Assembly: GCF_024448955.1 (NCBI RefSeq)
Contig: NZ_JAMOIH010000018.1
Location: forward strand, 39,947 to 103,946
DNA length: 64,000 nucleotides
Source of the DNA: Stutzerimonas stutzeri
Lineage (GTDB): Bacteria > Pseudomonadota > Gammaproteobacteria > Pseudomonadales > Pseudomonadaceae
Direction of reading: 5' to 3'
Below, piece after piece: positions 57,656 to 64,000 of the stretch. The notes below the pieces were generated by a model. That model was not told where the DNA came from, did not search any database, and saw only the letters and a list, made by a program, of their open reading frames with translations. Position 1 is the first letter of the stretch, and every line of letters starts with the position of its first letter. The position numbers and the translations under genes are program-made.

Positions 57656-57790
57656 GCCGCCTGACCGCACGGCGCGGCGCGCTCCGTGCGCGCCTGGCTC
57701 TGGCTGCTAAGCTTCCTAGTGCTTTGGTGAATCGGTACGCGTATAGTGCGCGGCCTTTCAATCGGAACTGCCACACCGGGAGGTGCCTAG

Positions 57791-58924
57791 ATGACCGAGC
57801 ACGAAGATACGACCCCTCATATTGCCCACGGCGAAAAGCTGCAGAAGGTTCTGGCCCGTCTTGGCCTGGCCTCGCGTCGCGATGTGGAAAGCTGGATTGC
57901 CACTGGCCGAGTCAAGGTTAACGGCACGATCGCAACCCTCGGCCAGCGTGTCGATCTGCATGATGCGATCGCCGTCGATGGCCGTCTGCTCAAGCGCGAA
58001 GAAGCCACCGAGGTGGTCCGCCGCGTCCTGATTTACAACAAGCCGGACGGCGAGATTTGCACCCGCGACGATCCGGAAGGGCGTCCAACTGTGTTCGATC
58101 GCTTGCCCCGTCCGAAAGAGGGGCGCTGGATCAATATCGGACGCCTCGATATCAATACGACCGGCTTGCTGCTATTCACCACGGATGGTGAGCTGGCCAA
58201 CCGTCTGATGCATCCCTCATATGAGATGGATCGCGAGTATGCGGTGCGGGTGCGCGGTGAGGTCGATGACGAGATGATCGAGCGCCTGAAAACGGGCGTC
58301 ATGCTCGAGGATGGGCCAGCGCGTTTCACCGATATCCAGCAAGCGCCCGGTGGCGAAGGTTTCAATCACTGGTACCACTGCGTGGTGATGGAGGGTCGTA
58401 ACCGCGAGGTGCGTCGTTTGTGGGAATCGCAGGGGCTCGTTGTCAGCAGACTGAAGCGCGTGCGGTTCGGGCCGGTGTTCATGACTTCGGATCTCCCTAT
58501 GGGTCGCTGGCGGGAGATGACTCAGAGCGAAGTCGACATCCTCAGCGAAGAGGTCGGTCTCAAGCCGGTGGCGTTGCCGGGAATGAAGGCCAAGACCAAG
58601 GACAAGCTCGACCGCATGCAGCGCAAGGTGGCCAAGCCTCTCGGGCGCGGCGAGCGACGTCCACGAGTTTTGCGTTCGGCCCATGATGCTGATGTGCCGA
58701 GCGGCGGCGACAAAGGACGTCGCTCGCGCGATGACCAGCCTGCACGCAAGCCACGTGATGCAGACGAGCGCAGCAAACCTGGCCGCGGCACCCCGGTGGC
58801 GGAGCGCCCGAGCACTGTGGGTCGCAATCGTGGCAAGCCATCGCCATCCAAGCGCAATGGCCCGTCCAATACCGAGGGACAGCGTCCTGGTTTTGGACGC
58901 GGTGACCGTCCCAAGCGTCCGTGA
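57791..58924 (+). CDS. rluB: 23S rRNA pseudouridine(2605) synthase RluB
   Basis: 377 residues. N-terminal S4 RNA-binding domain (EKLQKVLARLGLASRRDVESWIATGRVKVNGTIATLGQRV), then the RsuA/RluB catalytic domain with GRLDINTTGLLLFTTDGELANRLMHPSYEMDREYAVRV (catalytic Asp in GRLD) and EGRNREVRRLWESQGLVVSRLKRVRFGP. The last ~110 residues are an Arg/Lys/Pro/Gly-rich disordered tail, likely extra RNA binding. GGGAGGTG precedes the ATG; TATAGT at 57742-57747 could be its -10. A strong terminator follows. Confidence 0.94.
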   Translation: MTEHEDTTPHIAHGEKLQKVLARLGLASRRDVESWIATGRVKVNGTIATLGQRVDLHDAIAVDGRLLKREEATEVVRRVLIYNKPDGEICTRDDPEGRPTVFDRLPRPKEGRWINIGRLDINTTGLLLFTTDGELANRLMHPSYEMDREYAVRVRGEVDDEMIERLKTGVMLEDGPARFTDIQQAPGGEGFNHWYHCVVMEGRNREVRRLWESQGLVVSRLKRVRFGPVFMTSDLPMGRWREMTQSEVDILSEEVGLKPVALPGMKAKTKDKLDRMQRKVAKPLGRGERRPRVLRSAHDADVPSGGDKGRRSRDDQPARKPRDADERSKPGRGTPVAERPSTVGRNRGKPSPSKRNGPSNTEGQRPGFGRGDRPKRP

Positions 58925-58945
58925 CGAATAGAGCGTGACGCAATG

Positions 58946-58977
58946 AAAGGGTGAGTCGTAATGACTCACCCTTTTTT
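58946..58977 (+). terminator. Strong intrinsic terminator after rluB
   Basis: AAAGGGTGAGTC, loop GTAAT, GACTCACCCTTT: a 12-pair perfect stem with a five-base loop and a run of six T. It lies 22 bases after the rluB stop. The A-run on the other side makes it potentially bidirectional, also ending the convergent GGDEF gene. Confidence 0.95.
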
Positions 58978-59000
58978 GTTTGGCCAATCCAGTGACTTTG

Positions 59001-59930
59001 CTAGATAGCAGCGGCTCTGATCCGGTTGCGGCCGTCGCGTTTGGCCTGGTAAAGCGCTTGGTCGGCTCGCAACAGCAATTCTTCGTGAGATTCGTATGGG
59101 CGATAGGTCGCGCAACCAAGACTGGCCGACAGCCGAACCTGCTTTTCTCCGATGAGAAAGAAGAGGTTCTGAATGGCAGCCCGAATGCGTTCGGCTACGA
59201 TGGCCGCTGCCTCGGGGCCGGTGCTGGATAGCACGAGCACGAACTCCTCGCCGCCAAACCGGAAAACCATATCGACGTTGCGCAGTTGTTCCTTGAGCAG
59301 CAGCGCTGTCGCTCTAAGCGCGGCGTCCCCGGCTTGATGTCCGTAGCGGTCGTTAAGATTCTTGAAATAATCCATGTCCAGCATGATGACCGACAGGGCT
59401 TGGCCATGGCGCCGGGACAGTTCGGCTTCCCGTGTCAGGCTTTGCTCCAGTGCCGCACGATTTCCCGTACCCGTCAGCGGATCCTTGAGTGAGGCTTGAA
59501 TGGCGCGCCGATACAGCAGCGCATTGCGCACCGGGAACAGCATGCAGCCAATTGCCCGTTCCAGTTCGCACAGCGTCCTCTCGCAAAAGGGCGCATGGTT
59601 GAACACGCGCAGCTCGCCGAGGTAGTCACCTTGATTGGAAAGTGAATAGCTCATATCGAACCCCGTCGTCTCACCAAGCTGGAGGTGAAAGTCGGTGTCG
59701 GCGTGGCGGTAGCTGAGGGCACACGACGGGGTCAAGTGATGGATTTCATCCAGGAAGAACTTCCATAGCCGATCGATCTCCAGGCTGGTCTGCAAGCGTG
59801 CCGCTAGATTGTCCAGACTAAAAAGGTTGGGTCGTGGCGGAGAAAAGGTTTCGTTGACAGTAATTTCCAGGCGCCTTGCGCGGGCAGTCCCGATATCGAC
59901 GGTGGTGTTGTTCTGCTTGTCTGCCAGCAT
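59001..59930 (-). CDS. GGDEF domain diguanylate cyclase
   Basis: 309 residues. Makes cyclic di-GMP from GTP. The C-terminal domain has active site GGEEF (226-230), metal Asp in LDMDYFKNLNDRYGH, and an intact inhibitory I-site RNVD (217-220) five residues before the active site, so product feedback is expected. The N-terminal ~145 residues are a GAF-like sensor with no membrane segment, so cytoplasmic. Corresponds in position to PA3177. Input signal unknown. The 205-bp upstream gap holds no gene. Confidence 0.93.
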   Translation of the reverse strand: MLADKQNNTTVDIGTARARRLEITVNETFSPPRPNLFSLDNLAARLQTSLEIDRLWKFFLDEIHHLTPSCALSYRHADTDFHLQLGETTGFDMSYSLSNQGDYLGELRVFNHAPFCERTLCELERAIGCMLFPVRNALLYRRAIQASLKDPLTGTGNRAALEQSLTREAELSRRHGQALSVIMLDMDYFKNLNDRYGHQAGDAALRATALLLKEQLRNVDMVFRFGGEEFVLVLSSTGPEAAAIVAERIRAAIQNLFFLIGEKQVRLSASLGCATYRPYESHEELLLRADQALYQAKRDGRNRIRAAAI

Positions 59931-60135
59931 GAAAAGAACCTCGGACGCAATCTGCGCTGTTAGAGGTGCTATGCGAATTCAATGCCAGAATTAAAATCGT
60001 TATTTATCAGTAAGTTAAATGTGGTCAGTCTGCGCTGCGGTCAGCATTTGTCAGCGAAACGGCAGGATGATGCCAATTTGGCATGCCTGCCGGTGCTGTT
60101 GCGACGGGAAACAGGCGTTTATGCGCTAATCCGAA

Positions 60136-60876
60136 TCACTGAGCATCGAGCGCTTGTCCGTTGATGCCAGTGCTATCTGGCCCCATGAGGAAGAGATAGA
60201 CCGGCATGATGTCGGCCGGTAAGGGATTGACGGCCGGATTCTCGCCGGGATAGGCCTTGGCACGCATGTCGGTGCGTGTCGCGCCCGGATTGATGCTGTT
60301 GCTGCGGATCGAGCCAGTGCCGTCGAGTTCATCCGCCAATACTTGCATCAACCCCTCGGTCGCGAACTTCGATACGGCGTAACCGCCCCAGTAAGCCCGA
60401 CCTTTACGCCCAACGCTGCTCGACGTGAAGATCACCGAGGCGTCGGTTGCCAGCTTCAATAGCGGCAACAGTGTGCTGGTGAGCATGAAGGCGGCGTTGA
60501 CGTTAACTTGCATGACTCGCATGAAGTTGTCGCCGGACAGCTGTTCGATCGGCGTACGCGGACCAACGATGCTCGCGTTATGCAGCAGACCATCCAATTG
60601 TCCGAACTCTCGCTCAACGGTTGCCGCAAGCTCGTCGTATTGATGCGGCAAAGCGGTTTCCAGATTGAAAGGGATTACTGCTGGTTGCGGCCAGCCGGCG
60701 GCTTCGATCTCGTCGTATACCCGGTTGAGGTTTTCCTCGTTTTTACCCAGCAGCAGAACGGTTGCGCCGTGCGCTGCGTAGGCTTTGGCTGCAGCTTCGC
60801 CTATCCCGCGTCCGGCACCGGTGACCATGATGATCCGATCCTTGAGCAGGTCGGGGCGGGCTGAGTACTCGAACAT
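60136..60876 (-). CDS. yciK: YciK family short-chain dehydrogenase/reductase
   Basis: 246 residues. Rossmann motif VTGAGRGIGEAAAKAYAAHGATVLLLGK, NNAG-type motif as LLHNASIVGP, catalytic Ser in FTSSSVGRKGRAYWGGYAVSKFA (YxxxK), matching YciK. Reductase of unknown substrate, NADP preference not judged. 74 bp after mupP on the same strand, probably cotranscribed at the end of the ubiG cluster. Confidence 0.92.
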   Translation of the reverse strand: MFEYSARPDLLKDRIIMVTGAGRGIGEAAAKAYAAHGATVLLLGKNEENLNRVYDEIEAAGWPQPAVIPFNLETALPHQYDELAATVEREFGQLDGLLHNASIVGPRTPIEQLSGDNFMRVMQVNVNAAFMLTSTLLPLLKLATDASVIFTSSSVGRKGRAYWGGYAVSKFATEGLMQVLADELDGTGSIRSNSINPGATRTDMRAKAYPGENPAVNPLPADIMPVYLFLMGPDSTGINGQALDAQ

Positions 60877-60950
60877 CTGAAGCCTCTATACAGGATGTGG
60901 GCAGTCGCCCATCGATAGTGATTGAAAAGAAAATATCCAGGTTTGAGCTG

Positions 60951-61622
60951 TCAGTTAGTCCAGGTCGTGCGATCCAGCAAGGCGCGCAGTTCCAGAGGAT
61001 GGTCGACAACCACGTCCGCGCCCCAGGTGTCGGGATTGTCATCGGGATGGATATAGCCATAACGCACCGCGGCCGTGCGACTACCTGCCGCGCGTCCTGA
61101 TTCGATATCGCGCAGGTCATCGCCAACGAACAGTACGGTGGACGGATCGAGATCCAGTTGACTGCATGCCAGAAGCATCGGCTCCGGGTCGGGCTTGCTC
61201 TTGCTGACGTGATCTGGACAGACAAGCACGGCAGAGCGCGATGCGAGACCTAGCTGATGCATGATCGGCTCAGCGAAACGCAACGGCTTATTGGTGACAA
61301 CTCCCCAGATCAGGTTCGCTTGCTCGATATCGGTCAGCAGCTCCGACATGCCGTCGTAGAGCTGACTTTCGACCGCGCAATGGTGCTGATAGCGATCCAG
61401 AAACTCCAGTCGCAAAGACTCGAATTCATCCGATAGCGGATCGACGTCGAAGGCGCTGAGCACCATCGCCCGGGCTCCGCCGGAAACGACATCGCGGACG
61501 TCTTGGTCCGGAACCCGAGCGAGGCCTCGTGCCAGGCGCATCGCTTGTGCGACAGCGATGAAGTCCGGAGCTGTGTCGAGCAGCGTACCGTCCATGTCGA
61601 ATAACACCGCGCGCAGACGCAT
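60951..61622 (-). CDS. mupP: N-acetylmuramic acid 6-phosphate phosphatase MupP (HAD family)
   Basis: 223 residues. HAD motif [15 protein letters not shown], motif II VVTNK, motif III with K (SKSKPDPEP), motif [20 protein letters not shown]. In Pseudomonas MupP dephosphorylates MurNAc-6P in cell-wall recycling; an older label would be phosphoglycolate phosphatase. The MupP name rests on the ubiG-mupP-yciK order seen in that genus. Its start overlaps the ubiG stop (TGATG), so translation is coupled. Confidence 0.88.
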   Translation of the reverse strand: MRLRAVLFDMDGTLLDTAPDFIAVAQAMRLARGLARVPDQDVRDVVSGGARAMVLSAFDVDPLSDEFESLRLEFLDRYQHHCAVESQLYDGMSELLTDIEQANLIWGVVTNKPLRFAEPIMHQLGLASRSAVLVCPDHVSKSKPDPEPMLLACSQLDLDPSTVLFVGDDLRDIESGRAAGSRTAAVRYGYIHPDDNPDTWGADVVVDHPLELRALLDRTTWTN

Positions 61623-62320
61623 CAGGCCTCCCGGAGTGTCTGGATCATATAGTTCACATCTACATCCGGTGACAGCTTGTAGTGTTTCGTCAGCGGGTTG
61701 TAGGTCAGGCCGATGATGTCCTTGACTGCGAGTCCGACATCACGGCTCCAAGCTCCCAGTTCCGACGGACGAATGAACTTGCGATAGTCGTGGGTACCAC
61801 GCGGCAACAATTGCAGCATGTATTCGGCGCCTATGATGGCAAATGCGTAGGCCTTCGGGTTGCGGTTGATGGTGGAAAAGAATACCTGTCCGCCAGGCTT
61901 CACCATTTTGTAGCAGGCCCGGATGACCGAAGCGGGGTCGGGTACATGTTCAAGCATTTCCAGGCACGTCACGACATCGAATTGCTCCGGCATTTCCTCG
62001 GCCAACGCCTCGGCGGTGATCTGCCGGTAATCAACTTCCAGGCCTGATTCGAGTAGGTGCAGTCTGGCAACGGAAAGTGGAGCCTCGCCCATGTCGATTC
62101 CCATCACCGTGGCGCCGCGCAGGGCCATGGCCTCGCTGAGGATCCCCCCGCCGCAGCCGACGTCCAGAACACGCTTGCCAGCCAGCGAGATGTGCTCGTC
62201 GATCCAGTTGACCCTAAGCGGATTGATTTCATGCAGCGGCTTGAACTCGCTTTCGCGGTCCCACCAGCGGTGGGCGAGTGCTTCGAATTTAGCGATTTCG
62301 GCGTGGTCGACGTTGCTCAT
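61622..62320 (-). CDS. ubiG: Ubiquinone biosynthesis O-methyltransferase UbiG
   Basis: 232 residues. SAM-dependent O-methyltransferase acting twice in ubiquinone synthesis. N-terminal [34 protein letters not shown] is the UbiG hallmark; SAM motif [17 protein letters not shown]; then [15 protein letters not shown] and [16 protein letters not shown]. Membrane-associated cytoplasmic enzyme. Overlaps mupP by one base downstream. The hydrolase gene lies 134 bp upstream. Confidence 0.96.
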   Translation of the reverse strand: MSNVDHAEIAKFEALAHRWWDRESEFKPLHEINPLRVNWIDEHISLAGKRVLDVGCGGGILSEAMALRGATVMGIDMGEAPLSVARLHLLESGLEVDYRQITAEALAEEMPEQFDVVTCLEMLEHVPDPASVIRACYKMVKPGGQVFFSTINRNPKAYAFAIIGAEYMLQLLPRGTHDYRKFIRPSELGAWSRDVGLAVKDIIGLTYNPLTKHYKLSPDVDVNYMIQTLREA

Positions 62321-62454
62321 GATCTGTTCCGTTTGAAAGCTTGGATGAGAGGCTTGCCCGAGTTGCTGATGTTGCCAGCTTCGGTCAGCAAAAAGCTCTA
62401 ATGGCGCGCTTCGTATACGTCAGTTTGTCGGCGAGGGGTGGGAGCGTACCCGAC

Positions 62455-63786
62455 TCAATGTTTGGAACGGATTTTCTCTCCCCATTCCTTGGCGGTGGTG
62501 ATTAGACGCTTTTCGTCCATACGAACCAGCCGACGATCATCGAGTAGCTGTTTGCCGCCCACCCATACATGGCGTACGCAGTCGCGACTGCTGGAATAGA
62601 TTAGCTGAGACACTGGATCGTAGACGGGCTGCTGCGCAAGGCGGGACAAATCGAATGCGACCATATCTGCAAACTTTCCAATCTCCAGCGATCCGGTGTG
62701 ATCATCCAGTCCAAGCGCACGAGCACCATTGAGCGTGGCCATGCGCAGTGCACGGTGGGCATCGAGGGCGGTAGCCGAATTCGCGACCGCCTTTGCAAGC
62801 AGGGCGGCAGTGCGAGTTTCGCCCAACAAATCGAGGTCATTGTTGCTGGCTGCGCCATCGGTACCTATCCCGACATTAACCCCGGCTTCCCATAGGCGTT
62901 CGACCGGGCAAAAGCCGCTGGCCAATTTCAGGTTCGATTCAGGGCAATGAATCACACTGCAGTTGTGCTCAACCAGCAGGGCAATATCTTCATCATTTAT
63001 CTGAGTCATGTGAACGGCCTGGAAGCGTGGCCCCAGGAGCTGAAGGCGAGCTAGGCGGGCAAGGGGACGCTCGCCATGCTGCTTCAGTGCTTCTTCTACT
63101 TCTTGTGCGGTTTCGTGGACGTGCATATGAATGCCGATATCCATCTCAGCCACTAATGTACGTATGTTTTCCAGCTTATCGTCCGATACTGAATAAGGTG
63201 CATGCGGCCCGAAAGCGATGCTCAGGCGTGGGTGGTGCTTGAGGTCATCGAATAGTGCTACCCCTTTGCGAAGCGCCTCATCAGCGTCGCGTGCTCCCGG
63301 GATAGGGAAGTCCATCACTGGAATCGTTATCTGCGCCCGAAGTCCGTGCTTATGCACGAGTTGGCTGACCACTTCGGGAAAGAAATACATGTCGGAAAAG
63401 CAGGTAATGCCGCTCTGTAACTGCTCCGCGATTGCCAACTCGCTGCCTGCCGTCACAAACGCTTCGTTGACCCATCTGTTTTCCGCGGGCCAGATATGCT
63501 CGCGTAGCCAAGTCATCAGCGGCAGGTCGTCTGCCATTCCTCGAAACAATGTCATGGCAGCGTGGCCGTGCGCATTTACCAGCCCGGGCGCTAGCAACAT
63601 TCCAGAAAGGTCGCGTGTCTCCTTGGCGGCGTATTTGGCAGCCTCCTCGCGGGGAGCTATTAGGACGATGCGTCCGTCGCGGATACCTAGCGCGTGGTCT
63701 GTCAGGACAATGCCCGCTGGCTCGACTGGAACGAGCCAAGTAGGAAACAGCATCAAGTCGAGCTGGTCGGCGGGCGTATAAGACAT
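62455..63786 (-). CDS. TRZ/ATZ family amidohydrolase (MTA/SAH deaminase-like)
   Basis: 443 residues. Metal-dependent amidohydrolase with [26 protein letters not shown] (HxH), [19 protein letters not shown] and [17 protein letters not shown] (metal Asp). The PA3170-type homologue is annotated as 5-methylthioadenosine or S-adenosylhomocysteine deaminase; adenosine-type deamination is likely but the exact substrate is not certain. ATG at 63786 ([13 protein letters not shown]) and one three codons earlier (63795) are both possible. First gene of the leftward ubiG cluster. Confidence 0.9.
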   Translation of the reverse strand: MSYTPADQLDLMLFPTWLVPVEPAGIVLTDHALGIRDGRIVLIAPREEAAKYAAKETRDLSGMLLAPGLVNAHGHAAMTLFRGMADDLPLMTWLREHIWPAENRWVNEAFVTAGSELAIAEQLQSGITCFSDMYFFPEVVSQLVHKHGLRAQITIPVMDFPIPGARDADEALRKGVALFDDLKHHPRLSIAFGPHAPYSVSDDKLENIRTLVAEMDIGIHMHVHETAQEVEEALKQHGERPLARLARLQLLGPRFQAVHMTQINDEDIALLVEHNCSVIHCPESNLKLASGFCPVERLWEAGVNVGIGTDGAASNNDLDLLGETRTAALLAKAVANSATALDAHRALRMATLNGARALGLDDHTGSLEIGKFADMVAFDLSRLAQQPVYDPVSQLIYSSSRDCVRHVWVGGKQLLDDRRLVRMDEKRLITTAKEWGEKIRSKH

Positions 63787-63931
63787 ATCGTCCATCTGAT
63801 GAGTTGAGAGGAGCGCCAGTGTAAAGCCTGTCGAACTCGGTTTGAAGAATGAAGAGAAACCCGAAGCCGACTCTATATATACAAGCACTTCGCAGCGAGG
63901 GCGCTTAAGGCTAATGACATGGAAATACCCG

Positions 63932-63959
63932 TTGACATGCATTTCTGGGTGCCTATAAT
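63932..63959 (+). promoter_or_regulatory. Near-consensus sigma-70 promoter at the right edge
   Basis: TTGACA (63932-63937), 16-base spacer, TATAAT (63954-63959), followed by a GC-rich discriminator (GCGCACC). Both hexamers are perfect, so a strong rightward promoter. It reads out of the window; by pseudomonad synteny the target is probably mtnA and gyrA (inference). GC discriminator fits stringent or growth-rate control. No gene seen in 63787-64000. Confidence 0.75.
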
Positions 63960-64000
63960 GCGCACCTTCTCCGGCGCAGGCCTTAGGCGAAACCTCTTGT

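Noticed and set aside
57676..57694. GGCGCGC/GCGCGCC stem after eda as a terminator
   Set aside because: Strong stem but no T-run; transcription may continue toward rluB.

Overview
The window looks like a core-chromosome segment of a gamma-proteobacterial pseudomonad, most likely of the Stutzerimonas (Pseudomonas) stutzeri group. Evidence: GC-rich coding sequence; a complete HexR-controlled Entner-Doudoroff block (gapA / edd-glk-gltR-gtrS / gtsABCD / hexR / zwf-pgl-eda) of Pseudomonas type; and gene orders recalled from P. aeruginosa (uup-uspA; UPF0149-recQ-MarR-fimV-like-plpD; cpxR-spy-cpxS; rluB-GGDEF-yciK-mupP-ubiG-deaminase). A LamB-type maltoporin in the sugar-uptake operon, where P. aeruginosa has OprB, and two different 265-270 bp MITE-like repeats favour a stutzeri-type genome. 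The species call is inference.

Layout. 1-7.5 kb: end of the ABC-F gene uup, a Cys-rich hypothetical, a universal stress protein, a class II amidotransferase pair, and a leftward MoxR-GFA-VWA operon preceded by a recognisable promoter and palindrome. 7.5-15.6 kb: a MITE between an AsmA/DUF748-like gene and cysK, a structured leader before an EamA exporter, aceK, a probable 41-residue protein with a strong ribosome binding site, GST, a DTW-domain tRNA enzyme, ybaN and UPF0149. 15.6-30 kb: recQ, MarR, a FimV-like envelope protein, PlpD, a selenoprotein-W-like protein, an EamA/AraC pair, a CyaB-type adenylate cyclase, a second MITE whose end completes the stop codon of a DUF962 gene, a second AraC regulator, a DUF808 protein and a yeast-type cytosine deaminase. 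30-41.4 kb: trkH, a nitroreductase, the Cpx-like envelope stress system with CpxR boxes, yciI, RNase AM, yciO, a TrpRS with an iron-sulfur-type cysteine motif, scpA-scpB and mgsA.

41.4-57.7 kb is the functional heart. LamB-like porin and GtsABCD import sugar, Glk phosphorylates it, Zwf-Pgl-Edd-Eda convert glucose-6-phosphate to pyruvate plus glyceraldehyde-3-phosphate, and GapA takes the triose onward. GtrS-GltR senses pathway metabolites. HexR, released by KDPG, has a TTGT-N7-ACAA operator in the gapA/edd gap and another in the hexR/zwf gap. 57.7-64 kb: rluB with a strong terminator, a diguanylate cyclase with an intact I-site, and the leftward hydrolase-ubiG-mupP-yciK cluster. A near-consensus sigma-70 promoter fires rightward out of the window.

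No rRNA, tRNA, CRISPR, prophage or transposase gene was seen. This is mostly well-known housekeeping sequence and I found no convincing new multi-gene system. The best leads are small: the EamA leader, the 41-residue ORF, the Fe-S-type TrpRS motif, the LamB swap, the MITEs, and several candidate operators and RNA structures.
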